A DNA stretch of 6,438 nt from an uncultured Thermoanaerobacteraceae bacterium (GCA_937914965.1 CALGIY010000299.1:1-6438); one strand, 5' to 3'; positions 1 through 5,775 are shown, counted from the stretch's first letter. A program made the numbers and translations. Notes: generated by a model from the sequence alone, not told the origin.

Positions 1-36
1 GATGCTGGGAAGAGTGAGGACGAAGTAGGCAAATAA
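1..36 (+). CDS. Possible 3' end of an upstream gene (last 11 codons)
   Basis: Reading from base 1 gives DAGKSEDEVGK followed by TAA at 34-36. That is a charged tail of the kind often found at protein C-termini. A strong terminator follows 22 bases after the stop, which fits a gene ending here. The other two frames also stop quickly (TAG at 26-28, TGA at 15-17), so the frame is a guess. Product unknown. Confidence 0.3.
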   Translation, partial: DAGKSEDEVGK

Positions 37-58
37 ACTACAATAATACCATTAGTAC

Positions 59-95
59 AAAACGGTGACCACGCTTTAGTGGTCATCGTTTTTTT
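59..95 (+). terminator. Intrinsic terminator of the upstream transcript
   Basis: AACGGTGACCAC (61-72) pairs with GTGGTCATCGTT (79-90) over 12 base pairs, with one G-U wobble (65:86) and a GCTTTA loop. A59 and A60 can extend the stem into the U-tract, which runs to base 95. It separates the upstream gene from nfeD, so nfeD needs its own promoter somewhere in 96-187. I could not find a convincing -35/-10 pair there. Confidence 0.9.
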
Positions 96-187
96 ATCTC
101 TTCACTTGTATCCTAAAAAGAAGGGAGATACCTAAAGAATGTAGAATAACAAGCACATACGATTTACAACAAAAGAGGTAGAAAGAG

Positions 188-1534
188 ATGAGGAGAATGT
201 GGGGCTTTTCTAAAAAAATTGTAACTTTTGGTTGCCTATTGGCCTTTATCTTTATAGCTGTCACCGCGCTACCTCTACCAGGACAAACAGCACCTAACTC
301 CAGACCGGTGGTCGTGGCCAGCTACGAAGGCGCGGTAGTACCCATCACAGCCAAATACTGTGAGCGGGTTATTCACCACGCAGAAACTATCGGCGCATCG
401 GCCTGTGTCATCGAACTCAGCACACCAGGTGGACTTTATGCTACAACTCAGGAACTGGTAACTACTATTCTCAATGCCGAGGTGCCGTTAATCGTGTATG
501 TTTCTCCGGCCGGGGGTTGGGCAGGATCAGCAGGAACCTTTATCACAGTCTCTGCACATGTTGCTGCTATGGCCCCAGGGAGCAGGATCGGGGCAGCCCA
601 CCCGGTATCCATCGGCCAAGATAATGAACAACAGAGTGTGCCCAGCGAAAAGATCACCGAGGATGCCGCAGCCTGGGCGCGTTCAATTGCCCAGATGCGG
701 GGTAAGAACGCCGAAGCTGTGGAACTGGCGGTAACGGAAAGCAAATCATACTCTGACACCGAGGCCCTCAAACTTAACCTGATCGACATTAGATCCAGAG
801 ATTTTACAGAACTGCTCCAACAGATTGATGGTAAAACAGTAACTTTGAACAGCGGCACTGAAGTGAAGTTGGAAACCAAGCAAACTCCAGTACAGAGGGT
901 TCCCATGAATCCCATTGAAAAAGCTCTGCTGGCCCTCAGCAATCCAGACCTTGCTTATATCCTGATGACAATAGGCATGGCCGGGATCATGGTAGAGATC
1001 TACCATCCAGGGCTTATCTTCCCTGGAGTCGTAGGCGCTATTTCACTCTTGCTGGGGCTCTATTCTCTTGGTACACTAGATGCATACATGGGGGGAGTAC
1101 TATTGATCGTCTTGGCTTTTGGACTCTTTATCGCTGAAGCCTTTGTGCCCAGTCACGGTATTTTAGGGACCGGAGGCATTGTTTCCTTTGTCAGCGGGTC
1201 ACTGCTCCTTTTCAGCGGTGCCTCCAATGGCTTAGGGGTTAGCATCTCTCTGATCGTCATCACGGCCCTCATCTTGACAGCCCTAATGGCGCTTCTCGTT
1301 ACAGCTGTGGTCAGGGGACAAAAAAGAAGTGTAATTACAGGTAGTGAAGAGCTCATTGGAAAGGAGGCAACTGTCAGATCGGACCTGCATCCTGAAGGGA
1401 CGATTTTTGTGGCAGGTGAACTTTGGAAAGCTGTAGCTGCAGAAGGCACCATTAAGGCAGGGGAAAAGGTGGTGGTCACCAGCATCGATGGCCTGCAGCT
1501 GAAAGTGCAGCGCATTGATTCCATATCATTTTAA
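188..1534 (+). CDS. nfeD: Long-form NfeD membrane-bound serine protease (ClpP class)
   Basis: 448-residue membrane protease with the full long-NfeD architecture. It has a signal/anchor helix (about 11-30), an extracytoplasmic ClpP/SppA-fold protease domain (about 40-235), four or five membrane helices (about 255-375) and a C-terminal OB-fold NfeD domain (about 384-446). The Ser-Lys dyad appears intact: Ser114 in GWAGSAGTFI and Lys155 in PSEKIT. Their spacing of 41 equals that of Ser97-Lys138 in the Pyrococcus horikoshii protease 1510-N, and TPGG at 79-82 fits the oxyanion strand. The middle section (NPDLAYILM, then EIYHPGLIFPG) is typical of the family. The archaeal enzyme cleaves the C-terminus of its operon-mate stomatin; a slipin follows here after 96 bases, so the same pairing is inferred. 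Start: GAGGT at 175-179, 8 bases before ATG. A second ATG, three codons in, is less well placed. Confidence 0.95.
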   Translation: MRRMWGFSKKIVTFGCLLAFIFIAVTALPLPGQTAPNSRPVVVASYEGAVVPITAKYCERVIHHAETIGASACVIELSTPGGLYATTQELVTTILNAEVPLIVYVSPAGGWAGSAGTFITVSAHVAAMAPGSRIGAAHPVSIGQDNEQQSVPSEKITEDAAAWARSIAQMRGKNAEAVELAVTESKSYSDTEALKLNLIDIRSRDFTELLQQIDGKTVTLNSGTEVKLETKQTPVQRVPMNPIEKALLALSNPDLAYILMTIGMAGIMVEIYHPGLIFPGVVGAISLLLGLYSLGTLDAYMGGVLLIVLAFGLFIAEAFVPSHGILGTGGIVSFVSGSLLLFSGASNGLGVSISLIVITALILTALMALLVTAVVRGQKRSVITGSEELIGKEATVRSDLHPEGTIFVAGELWKAVAAEGTIKAGEKVVVTSIDGLQLKVQRIDSISF

Positions 1535-1537
1535 GAC

Positions 1538-1574
1538 TGCCTGAAGTATGACAGGCACTGAAAGTAGATATAAT
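1538..1574 (+). promoter_or_regulatory. Candidate promoter of the slipin gene, with an inverted repeat over the -35
   Basis: A perfect -10 box TATAAT (1569-1574) is preceded by ATGACA (1548-1553; five of six matches to TTGACA). The spacer is 15 bases, shorter than the ideal 17. The inverted repeat TGCCTG (1538-1543) / CAGGCA (1552-1557) covers the -35. It has no U-tract, so it is not a terminator; it could be an operator or a weak attenuating hairpin. Transcription would begin near 1581, giving a leader of about 50 bases. The slipin may also be read through from nfeD. Confidence 0.45.
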
Positions 1575-1583
1575 ATCACAGAA

Positions 1584-1624
1584 AGGGGTGAAACCCTGAG
1601 TAGTAAAGTTGTTGCTACCAGGGA
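1584..1624 (+). promoter_or_regulatory. Structured leader that can hide the slipin ribosome binding site
   Basis: CCCTG (1594-1598) and GTAG (1600-1603) can pair with CTAC (1615-1618) and CAGGG (1619-1623). This gives nine base pairs with one bulged A and an 11-base loop. The right arm contains the only Shine-Dalgarno-like bases, AGGGA (1620-1624), 6 bases before the slipin ATG. An alternative small hairpin, AGGG (1584-1587) with CCCT (1594-1597), would use the left arm and free the site. The pairing is visible; a regulatory role is inference. Confidence 0.4.
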
Positions 1625-1630
1625 AAAACA

Positions 1631-2398
1631 ATGCAAGGTTATCTTCCAATAATAATTCTCATCCTCCTGCTCATTGCCTCGTCAATACGAATCGTACAGG
1701 AGTATGAACGCGGTGTGATCTTTCGCTTGGGGCGCTGTGTCGGAGCCAGAGGCCCTGGAATCATTTTCCTGATTCCAGGTATTGAAAGAATGCAAAAAGT
1801 TGACCTCCGGGTAGTTACCATGGATGTCCCCTCTCAAGAGGTCATCACCAGGGACAACGTTACCGTCAAGGTAAATGCTGTGGTTTACTTCCGGGTTGTC
1901 AATCCGGTCGATTCAGTGATCAAGGTATACGACTTCGTCAAGGCCACCTCCCAACTCGCTCAGACAACCCTGAGGAGCGTGCTCGGGCAGTCCGAACTGG
2001 ATGAACTCTTGTCCCAGCGCGATTCCATCAACCAGCGTCTGCAGCATATCATTGATGAGGGTACAGAGCCTTGGGGAATCAAAGTAAGCAATGTTGAGGT
2101 CAAAGATGTAGAACTTCCACCCAACATGCAGCGAGCAATGGCGGCACAGGCTGAAGCAGAGCGGGAAAGAAGAGCCAAGCTGATCCACGCTGAGGGTGAG
2201 TTCCAGGCATCACAGACACTGGCCAAGGCCGCGGATGTTATCTCCATGAACCCGGCCACAATCCAGCTCCGCTACCTCCAGACACTGCGGGAAATCGCTG
2301 TCAACCAGTCCAGTACAGTCATCTTCCCCTTGCCCATCGATCTAATCAAACCATTCCTAAAAATGGCGACCATGCAGCCGGAAAGCAAAGAAGAATAG
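1631..2398 (+). CDS. Slipin / stomatin-like SPFH membrane protein, NfeD partner
   Basis: 255 residues, the usual slipin length. One N-terminal membrane hairpin/anchor (about 4-21) leads into an SPFH (Band 7) domain (about 22-180). Family hallmarks are [12 protein letters not shown] (24-35), [12 protein letters not shown] (41-52), [20 protein letters not shown] strands (about 72-87) and KDVELPP (158-164). A charged alanine-rich coiled coil (about 165-200, with [14 protein letters not shown]) drives oligomerisation in this family. The C-terminal hydrophobic stretch [15 protein letters not shown] (228-242) corresponds to the region of Pyrococcus stomatin PH1511 that its NfeD partner cleaves. Slipins form ring- or cage-like assemblies on membranes and organise local protease activity. 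The reading frame is closed by TAA at 1604-1606, so ATG 1631 is the only ATG upstream of the domain. Its Shine-Dalgarno is weak (AGGGA) and lies in a hairpin. Confidence 0.95.
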   Translation: MQGYLPIIILILLLIASSIRIVQEYERGVIFRLGRCVGARGPGIIFLIPGIERMQKVDLRVVTMDVPSQEVITRDNVTVKVNAVVYFRVVNPVDSVIKVYDFVKATSQLAQTTLRSVLGQSELDELLSQRDSINQRLQHIIDEGTEPWGIKVSNVEVKDVELPPNMQRAMAAQAEAERERRAKLIHAEGEFQASQTLAKAADVISMNPATIQLRYLQTLREIAVNQSSTVIFPLPIDLIKPFLKMATMQPESKEE

Positions 2399-2421
2399 AA
2401 AATAACATTCTCTATTCAGCT

Positions 2422-2457
2422 GATGCCAGGGGAACTTCCCTCTGGCATCTTTATTTT
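2422..2457 (+). terminator. Intrinsic terminator after the slipin gene
   Basis: GATGCCAG (2422-2429) pairs perfectly with CTGGCATC (2442-2449). GGG/CCC extends the stem around an AACTT loop, with one bulged T at 2441. TTTATTTT follows at once. It lies 24 bases after the slipin stop and ends the nfeD-slipin unit, so sppA should have its own promoter in 2458-2625. Confidence 0.92.
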
Positions 2458-2477
2458 CTCTCCAGCCAAAGCTTACG

Positions 2478-2509
2478 TCCTGCTCCTGTATACTTCTACC
2501 TAAGCAGGA
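2478..2509 (+). repeat. Inverted repeat TCCTGCT/AGCAGGA upstream of sppA
   Basis: TCCTGCT (2478-2484) and AGCAGGA (2503-2509) are perfect inverted copies 18 bases apart, between the slipin terminator and sppA. With no U-tract it is not a terminator. It could be an operator near the sppA promoter, which I could not place: TTATCA (2511-2516) with TAGGCT (2535-2540), 18 apart, is only a weak match. The rest of 2458-2625 is A/T-rich and holds no recognisable gene. Confidence 0.3.
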
Positions 2510-2625
2510 ATTATCATAAAAATACAGAATAGTGTAGGCTATAGAAACAATAAAAGGGGCTAGAATGGAGAGAATTGGGCTGTATTAGTTTGTACGGGAC
2601 GCTCATAATATTCAAGAAACCCGTG

Positions 2626-2631
2626 AGGAGG
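2626..2631 (+). promoter_or_regulatory. Perfect Shine-Dalgarno AGGAGG that fixes the TTG start of sppA
   Basis: AGGAGG lies 8 bases before TTG at 2640-2642, the ideal distance. No ATG or GTG in this frame lies nearby upstream, and the encoded N-terminus (MDYKK followed by a hydrophobic helix) is what SppA needs. The strong site compensates for the weak TTG codon. ACGGG (2594-2598) could pair with CCCGT (2620-2624) directly against this site. Confidence 0.85.
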
Positions 2632-2639
2632 TAGTAATT

Positions 2640-3551
2640 TTGGATTACAAGAAGGCTGGGATTATCATTGTTGCTGCGAGCATAGTGGTCACCTTAGCTG
2701 CTGTTGTTCTGTCTGGCAAGGGAAACTCTGATAGCAAAATTCAGGCATCTACCGGATCTGGTAAAGTAGCCGTAATCAATCTTTCAGGGACCATCGCTTC
2801 TACTCAAGACGCCTCTCTTTTTGGAAGTGCATCCAGCTCCAGTCTAACGATGGCTGATTTGGAAAGAGCCGAAAAGGACCGCTCCCTAAAAGCAGTAGTC
2901 CTGCGCATCGACTCTCCAGGAGGAAGTGCCAGCGCATCCCAGGAACTTTACGATCAGGTCCTGCGCCTCAAGAAATCTGGAAAAACGGTTGTGGCCTCTT
3001 TTGGTGATATGGCGGCCTCTGGGGGCTACTTTGTAGGCGCAGCTGCCGACAAGATCGTCGCCGTTCCATCCACAGTAACTGGCAGCATCGGTGTAATTTC
3101 GACGGTACCAAACTTAGAAGAGCTGTACAAAATGATCGGATACAAAGAACGGGTTTTCAAAAGCGGACCTCACAAGGATATGCTCTCCCCCAGCCGCCCC
3201 TTGACTACTGAAGAGGAAGAAATCATGCAGGAGCTCATTGACGAAACCTATGACCAGTTTGTCATCGCTGTAGCCAATGGGCGAGGACTTCCCCAGGAAA
3301 AGGTTCGCCAGCTTGCTGATGGGAGAATCTACACCGGGAGCCAAGCCAAGGAAATTGGGCTGGTGGATGAACTGGGAGGGAAAAGGGAAGCCATCGAGCT
3401 GGCAACCAAACTAGCAGGAATCAAAGGGGAACCAGAGGTGGTAGAGTACCGCCGTGTACCTGGTTTGGTCGACATTTTGAGGGGTGTCCAAACCATAAGC
3501 CAAAAGTATGCACTGCCCCTGCCACCTGCTTATACAACTATTAAATATTAG
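2640..3551 (+). CDS. sppA: Signal peptide peptidase SppA (S49 family, short form)
   Basis: 303-residue membrane-anchored serine protease that degrades leftover signal peptides and other membrane-embedded fragments. One N-terminal membrane helix (about 6-25) is followed by a serine/glycine-rich linker (about 26-40) and one S49 domain (about 42-265). This is the single-domain Gram-positive type, not the double-length E. coli type. The catalytic pair is present: Ser127 in MAASGGYF and Lys179 in SGPHKDMLSP. Their spacing of 52 equals Ser147-Lys199 of Bacillus subtilis SppA. Further S49 marks are RIDSPGGSA (89-97), TGSIGVI (147-153), DGRIYTG (227-233) and IGLVDELGG (239-247). It starts with TTG behind a perfect AGGAGG. 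The stop codon merges with the ribosome binding site of the next gene, so the two are probably cotranslated. Confidence 0.96.
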   Translation: MDYKKAGIIIVAASIVVTLAAVVLSGKGNSDSKIQASTGSGKVAVINLSGTIASTQDASLFGSASSSSLTMADLERAEKDRSLKAVVLRIDSPGGSASASQELYDQVLRLKKSGKTVVASFGDMAASGGYFVGAAADKIVAVPSTVTGSIGVISTVPNLEELYKMIGYKERVFKSGPHKDMLSPSRPLTTEEEEIMQELIDETYDQFVIAVANGRGLPQEKVRQLADGRIYTGSQAKEIGLVDELGGKREAIELATKLAGIKGEPEVVEYRRVPGLVDILRGVQTISQKYALPLPPAYTTIKY

Positions 3552-3563
3552 GGGGAGAGAGAG

Positions 3564-4184
3564 ATGTGGGAACGTATTTTTAAGACACTGGCTGCACCTG
3601 GGGAAACACTGCACCAGGTAGCAGAAAAAAATCTATGGAAAGAAGGGCTGCTCCTGGTCTTAGTGATTGCCATCCTCAAAGGAGCCACCCAAACCGCCGC
3701 TGTGGGAAATGAGGAGGCCCTAATCTATCTGGAAAGGTACTTTGGCCCTTCGTCAGTCGATTCTTTCTCCTCGTTCATGTACTCCCCCACCTATATGATT
3801 ATCAGTTCCCTGTTCAGCGAACTGCTGGGGTGGGTAGTGTTGGGTGCGGTTTTCTTCCTTTTCGCCAAGCTCTTTAAAGGGCATGGTTCAATGAGCGGCA
3901 TGCTGGCAGGTCTCGGTTATGCTTCATGCCCTTATTTTCTGGGGGTCCCTTTGGCCGCTTTGACCTCCCTGGCCGGGAATGCGGGTTCTATTATCAGTGG
4001 AATCATCAGCTTTGCCGCCGCCATCTGGGTGCTCGTCCTGAGTATCATCGCCATCCGGGAAAGCCAGCAGATCGGCACCGGCGCGGCTGTGGCTGTCTAC
4101 TTCATACCTGTTGTAGTGCTGGGCATCGTCTTTCTATTATTGATTGGGTTCTTGATTGCAGCATTGTTCCTGATGGCCCCATAG
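3564..4184 (+). CDS. Yip1-family multi-spanning membrane protein
   Basis: 206 residues with about five membrane helices (roughly 27-45, 77-103, 112-135, 141-164 and 174-204). It matches the bacterial Yip1 (YIPF-like) pattern: a short amphipathic N-terminus with a conserved proline (MWERIFKTLAAPGET), FAKLFKGHGS (100-109), GLGYASCPYFLGVP (116-129) and WVLVLSIIAIRESQQIGTG (155-173). Eukaryotic Yip1 proteins act in membrane traffic; the bacterial members have no settled biochemical role. The ATG lies 12 bases after the sppA stop, with GGGGGAG (3551-3557) as ribosome binding site, and that site starts in the stop codon itself. Tight coupling suggests it works with SppA. In Bacillus subtilis sppA is also followed by a small membrane protein gene, yteJ, but from the RDD family. 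The family call is firm; the function is open. Confidence 0.82.
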   Translation: MWERIFKTLAAPGETLHQVAEKNLWKEGLLLVLVIAILKGATQTAAVGNEEALIYLERYFGPSSVDSFSSFMYSPTYMIISSLFSELLGWVVLGAVFFLFAKLFKGHGSMSGMLAGLGYASCPYFLGVPLAALTSLAGNAGSIISGIISFAAAIWVLVLSIIAIRESQQIGTGAAVAVYFIPVVVLGIVFLLLIGFLIAALFLMAP

Positions 4185-4185
4185 A

Positions 4186-4214
4186 TTGACAAATACCATT
4201 AAAGACCATAAAAT
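4186..4214 (+). promoter_or_regulatory. Near-consensus sigma-A promoter for htpX-pspAB
   Basis: TTGACA (4186-4191; all six match) and TAAAAT (4209-4214; five of six) are separated by exactly 17 bases, and begin two bases after the Yip1 stop. Predicted start of transcription is near 4221, giving a leader of about 36 bases. The spacer and -10 carry a 10-base direct repeat, ACCATTAAAG/ACCATAAAAT (4195-4214; eight of ten identical), one helical turn apart. That is a plausible operator for a repressor. No terminator separates Yip1 from htpX, so read-through also remains possible. Confidence 0.8.
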
Positions 4215-4238
4215 GAACCCAACATCAAAAACCAGGAA

Positions 4239-4260
4239 AAGGAGTCGCATGCCTCGATGA
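4239..4260 (+). promoter_or_regulatory. htpX ribosome binding site with a three-codon upstream ORF
   Basis: AAGGAG (4239-4244) is 12 bases from the htpX ATG (4257), which is long. It is 4 bases from another ATG (4249), which is short. That upstream ATG reads Met-Pro-Arg and then stops at TGA (4258-4260), overlapping the htpX start as ATGA. Termination followed by re-initiation at htpX is therefore possible. The alternative is direct initiation at 4257 over a long spacer. Confidence 0.5.
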
Positions 4261-5144
4261 ATCGTGTACGTTTTCCTGTGGACTATCAGCTGAAAGCAAG
4301 AATGTTCCTCACATTATTCTTACTAGCCGCACTCTACCTTCTCTTCGGAGTGGTTCTCTGGCAAGCTAATGTCGGGCTTTCTTCCATTATCGTTATTGTA
4401 GGAATCATGCTTTTGGCCCAGTACTATTTTTCCGATAAACTGGTGCTCATGAGCACCAGGGCAAAGGAGGTTTCCCCCCAGGAAGCACCAGAACTTCATG
4501 CTGTGGTGGAGCGATTGGCGATGCTAGCCGATATACCCAAGCCGCGGGTAGCAGTAATGCCTACCTCTATTCCCAATGCTTTCGCCACCGGGAGAAACCC
4601 CAAAAACGCTGTTGTTGCCGTTACCAAGGGCTTGATGCAGCAGCTTACCATGCAGGAGGTAGAAGCGGTTCTGGCGCATGAAATGAGCCATGTCAAAAAC
4701 CGGGATGTGGCGGTGATGACCATCGCCAGCTTCTTTGCTACAGTAGCATCCTTTATTGTCCAGAACTTCTACTTTATTGGTGGGTTTGGCCGCGACCGGG
4801 AAGACCGGGGTGGAGCGATTGTTATTTACTTCGTTTCTCTACTGGTCTGGCTGATCAGCTTTTTCCTAATCCGGGCGCTTTCCCGCTACCGGGAATATGC
4901 AGCTGACCGTGGTGCTGCCTTCCTCACCGGATCCCCTGGAATGCTGAGCAGTGCTCTAATGAAGATCAGCGGCGTCATGGAGCGTGTCCCAGACCAAGAC
5001 CTGCGTCAGGCGGAAGGAATGAACGCCTTCTTTATCCTGCCCGCCCTGAGAGGGGAATCCTTTGCCGAACTATTCTCCACACACCCTTCTCTCAAGCGGC
5101 GACTGGCGTACCTAAGAGACCTTGAACGGCAGATGAGGGGATAA
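4257..5144 (+). CDS. htpX: HtpX, membrane zinc metalloprotease (M48B)
   Basis: 295 residues, the normal HtpX length. Two N-terminal membrane helices (about 16-36 and 42-58) precede a cytoplasmic catalytic domain interrupted by two more hydrophobic segments (about 152-176 and 187-207). Zinc ligands and catalytic residue are visible: HEMSH (His141, Glu142, His145) and Glu213 in SRYREYAADRGA. Other family marks are PNAFATGRNPKNAVVAVT (106-123) and FSTHPSLKRRLAYL (273-286). HtpX clips misfolded or damaged inner-membrane proteins, working alongside FtsH in E. coli. It is the first gene after a strong promoter and is followed after one base by the PspAB gene, which ties membrane proteolysis to the phage-shock response here. 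The start is supported by MNRVRFPVDYQLK, a usual-looking N-terminus just before the first helix. Confidence 0.97.
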   Translation: MNRVRFPVDYQLKARMFLTLFLLAALYLLFGVVLWQANVGLSSIIVIVGIMLLAQYYFSDKLVLMSTRAKEVSPQEAPELHAVVERLAMLADIPKPRVAVMPTSIPNAFATGRNPKNAVVAVTKGLMQQLTMQEVEAVLAHEMSHVKNRDVAVMTIASFFATVASFIVQNFYFIGGFGRDREDRGGAIVIYFVSLLVWLISFFLIRALSRYREYAADRGAAFLTGSPGMLSSALMKISGVMERVPDQDLRQAEGMNAFFILPALRGESFAELFSTHPSLKRRLAYLRDLERQMRG

Positions 5145-5145
5145 G

Positions 5146-5721
5146 ATGGGGTTCTTTGATGCACTCTTTGGGAAAAGCAAACCGCCTCAAGCGCAGATCG
5201 ACCCGGTCTTTGCGCTCTCGACAGCTATGATATCTTTTGCTGAATTGGGTTGGACATCCTCAGAAAAGTGTGGGCTTGCACTCAAACCAGCTACCAGTTT
5301 GTATTTCCAGTCCGCTGCCGAGGAGCTGCGGGACCTCCTGCAGCTTGCGATTAAAGAAACAAAGACGAAAATGACGATCCAGGATGATCAGTACAACTAC
5401 AGATGGCTGCTTTTTGAGGATCCTGATTGGGATGACCTGGTGGAGCTGGTACACTTGGCAGCTATAACCCTCAAGGAAAACGGTTACGACACCCAACTTC
5501 TGGCGTCAGTTTTTCCCTTGCAACACCAAGACAAGGGTATGCAGCTTTACCTTATCTATAACTACAAACGCGGCACCTTTTACCCTTTCCTACCCACAAA
5601 CAGCCGCATGGATCAGCGTGACCACCAAGAAGAACTGCGAGTGTTTACCATGCTGGAGAGAGAACTGCCCTGGGAGAAGGATATCTCCCTCTGGTTCCCC
5701 ATCAGGGGATGCCCGGTGTAA
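5146..5721 (+). CDS. pspAB: PspA-associated protein PspAB
   Basis: 191-residue soluble protein. I recognise it as the PspAB family, best known from actinobacteria and archaea. The C-terminal half carries the family signature: IYNYKRGTFYPF (137-148), a charged segment (156-165, QRDHQEELRV-like) and SLWFPIRGCPV at the very end (181-191). The actinobacterial proteins I recall read YLYKRGTFYPFAP and LSRWFPVWGAPG at these places. DDQYNYRWLLFEDPDWDDLVELVH (within 80-103) also fits. The N-terminus MGFFDALFGKSK looks like a short amphipathic membrane-contacting helix. No catalytic motif was seen, and the molecular role is unknown; the name reflects association with PspA. The ATG follows the htpX stop by one base, with GAGGGG (5135-5140) inside htpX, so the two are almost certainly coupled. 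pspA follows 202 bases later. The assignment rests on recalled motifs, not on a search. Confidence 0.75.
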   Translation: MGFFDALFGKSKPPQAQIDPVFALSTAMISFAELGWTSSEKCGLALKPATSLYFQSAAEELRDLLQLAIKETKTKMTIQDDQYNYRWLLFEDPDWDDLVELVHLAAITLKENGYDTQLLASVFPLQHQDKGMQLYLIYNYKRGTFYPFLPTNSRMDQRDHQEELRVFTMLERELPWEKDISLWFPIRGCPV

Positions 5722-5727
5722 ATAGTA

Positions 5728-5775
5728 GTGGCACTGTGGCACTGCGTTGTGGCACTGGGACGTTTTGTTTGCCAC
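5728..5775 (+). repeat. Three GTGGCACTG repeats and an inverted partner between pspAB and pspA
   Basis: GTGGCACTG occurs at 5728-5736, 5736-5744 (sharing one G) and 5749-5757. Each contains the interrupted palindrome GTG-G-CAC. TGCCAC at 5770-5775 is the inverse of GTGGCA and can form a 6-base-pair hairpin with the third copy. No U-tract follows. These could be a regulator's binding sites upstream of pspA or a dispersed genomic repeat. A TATGAT (5782-5787) looks like a -10 but lacks a -35. Confidence 0.5.

Noticed and set aside
2..28. ATG-started eight-codon frame at the left edge (MLGRVRTK)
   Set aside because: It is too short and has no visible ribosome binding site inside the window; the frame ending at 36 fits slightly better as an upstream gene tail.
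96..187. nfeD promoter candidates TTGTAT (106-111) and TAGAAT (142-147)
   Set aside because: The two boxes are 30 bases apart and neither has a partner at the right distance, so no promoter is called although one is expected here.
448..942. Long antisense frame inside nfeD, and similar antisense frames inside the slipin, htpX, pspAB and pspA genes
   Set aside because: They lie wholly opposite strongly recognised genes, carry no recognisable domain and show no start signals. They are shadow frames.
1538..1557. Hairpin TGCCTG/CAGGCA after nfeD as a terminator
   Set aside because: The stem is only six base pairs with an eight-base loop and no U-tract follows, so nfeD-slipin read-through is not excluded.
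2458..2639. SigW-type (TGAAAC...CGTA) promoter upstream of sppA, and the same in the pspA gap
   Set aside because: GAAAC occurs at 2544-2548 and 2616-2620, but no CGTA lies 16-17 bases downstream, and none occurs in 5722-5923. Homology to the Bacillus SigW regulon is in gene content only.
3926..4189. 87-codon + strand frame inside the Yip1 gene
   Set aside because: It overlaps the clear Yip1 membrane protein in another frame; its arginine/histidine-rich composition is typical of an off-frame reading.
4213..4260. 15-codon frame MNPTSKTRKRSRMPR ending at the htpX ATGA overlap
   Set aside because: Its ATG overlaps the -10 box, upstream of the predicted transcription start, and has no ribosome binding site. 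Only the inner three-codon part (from 4249) is plausible.
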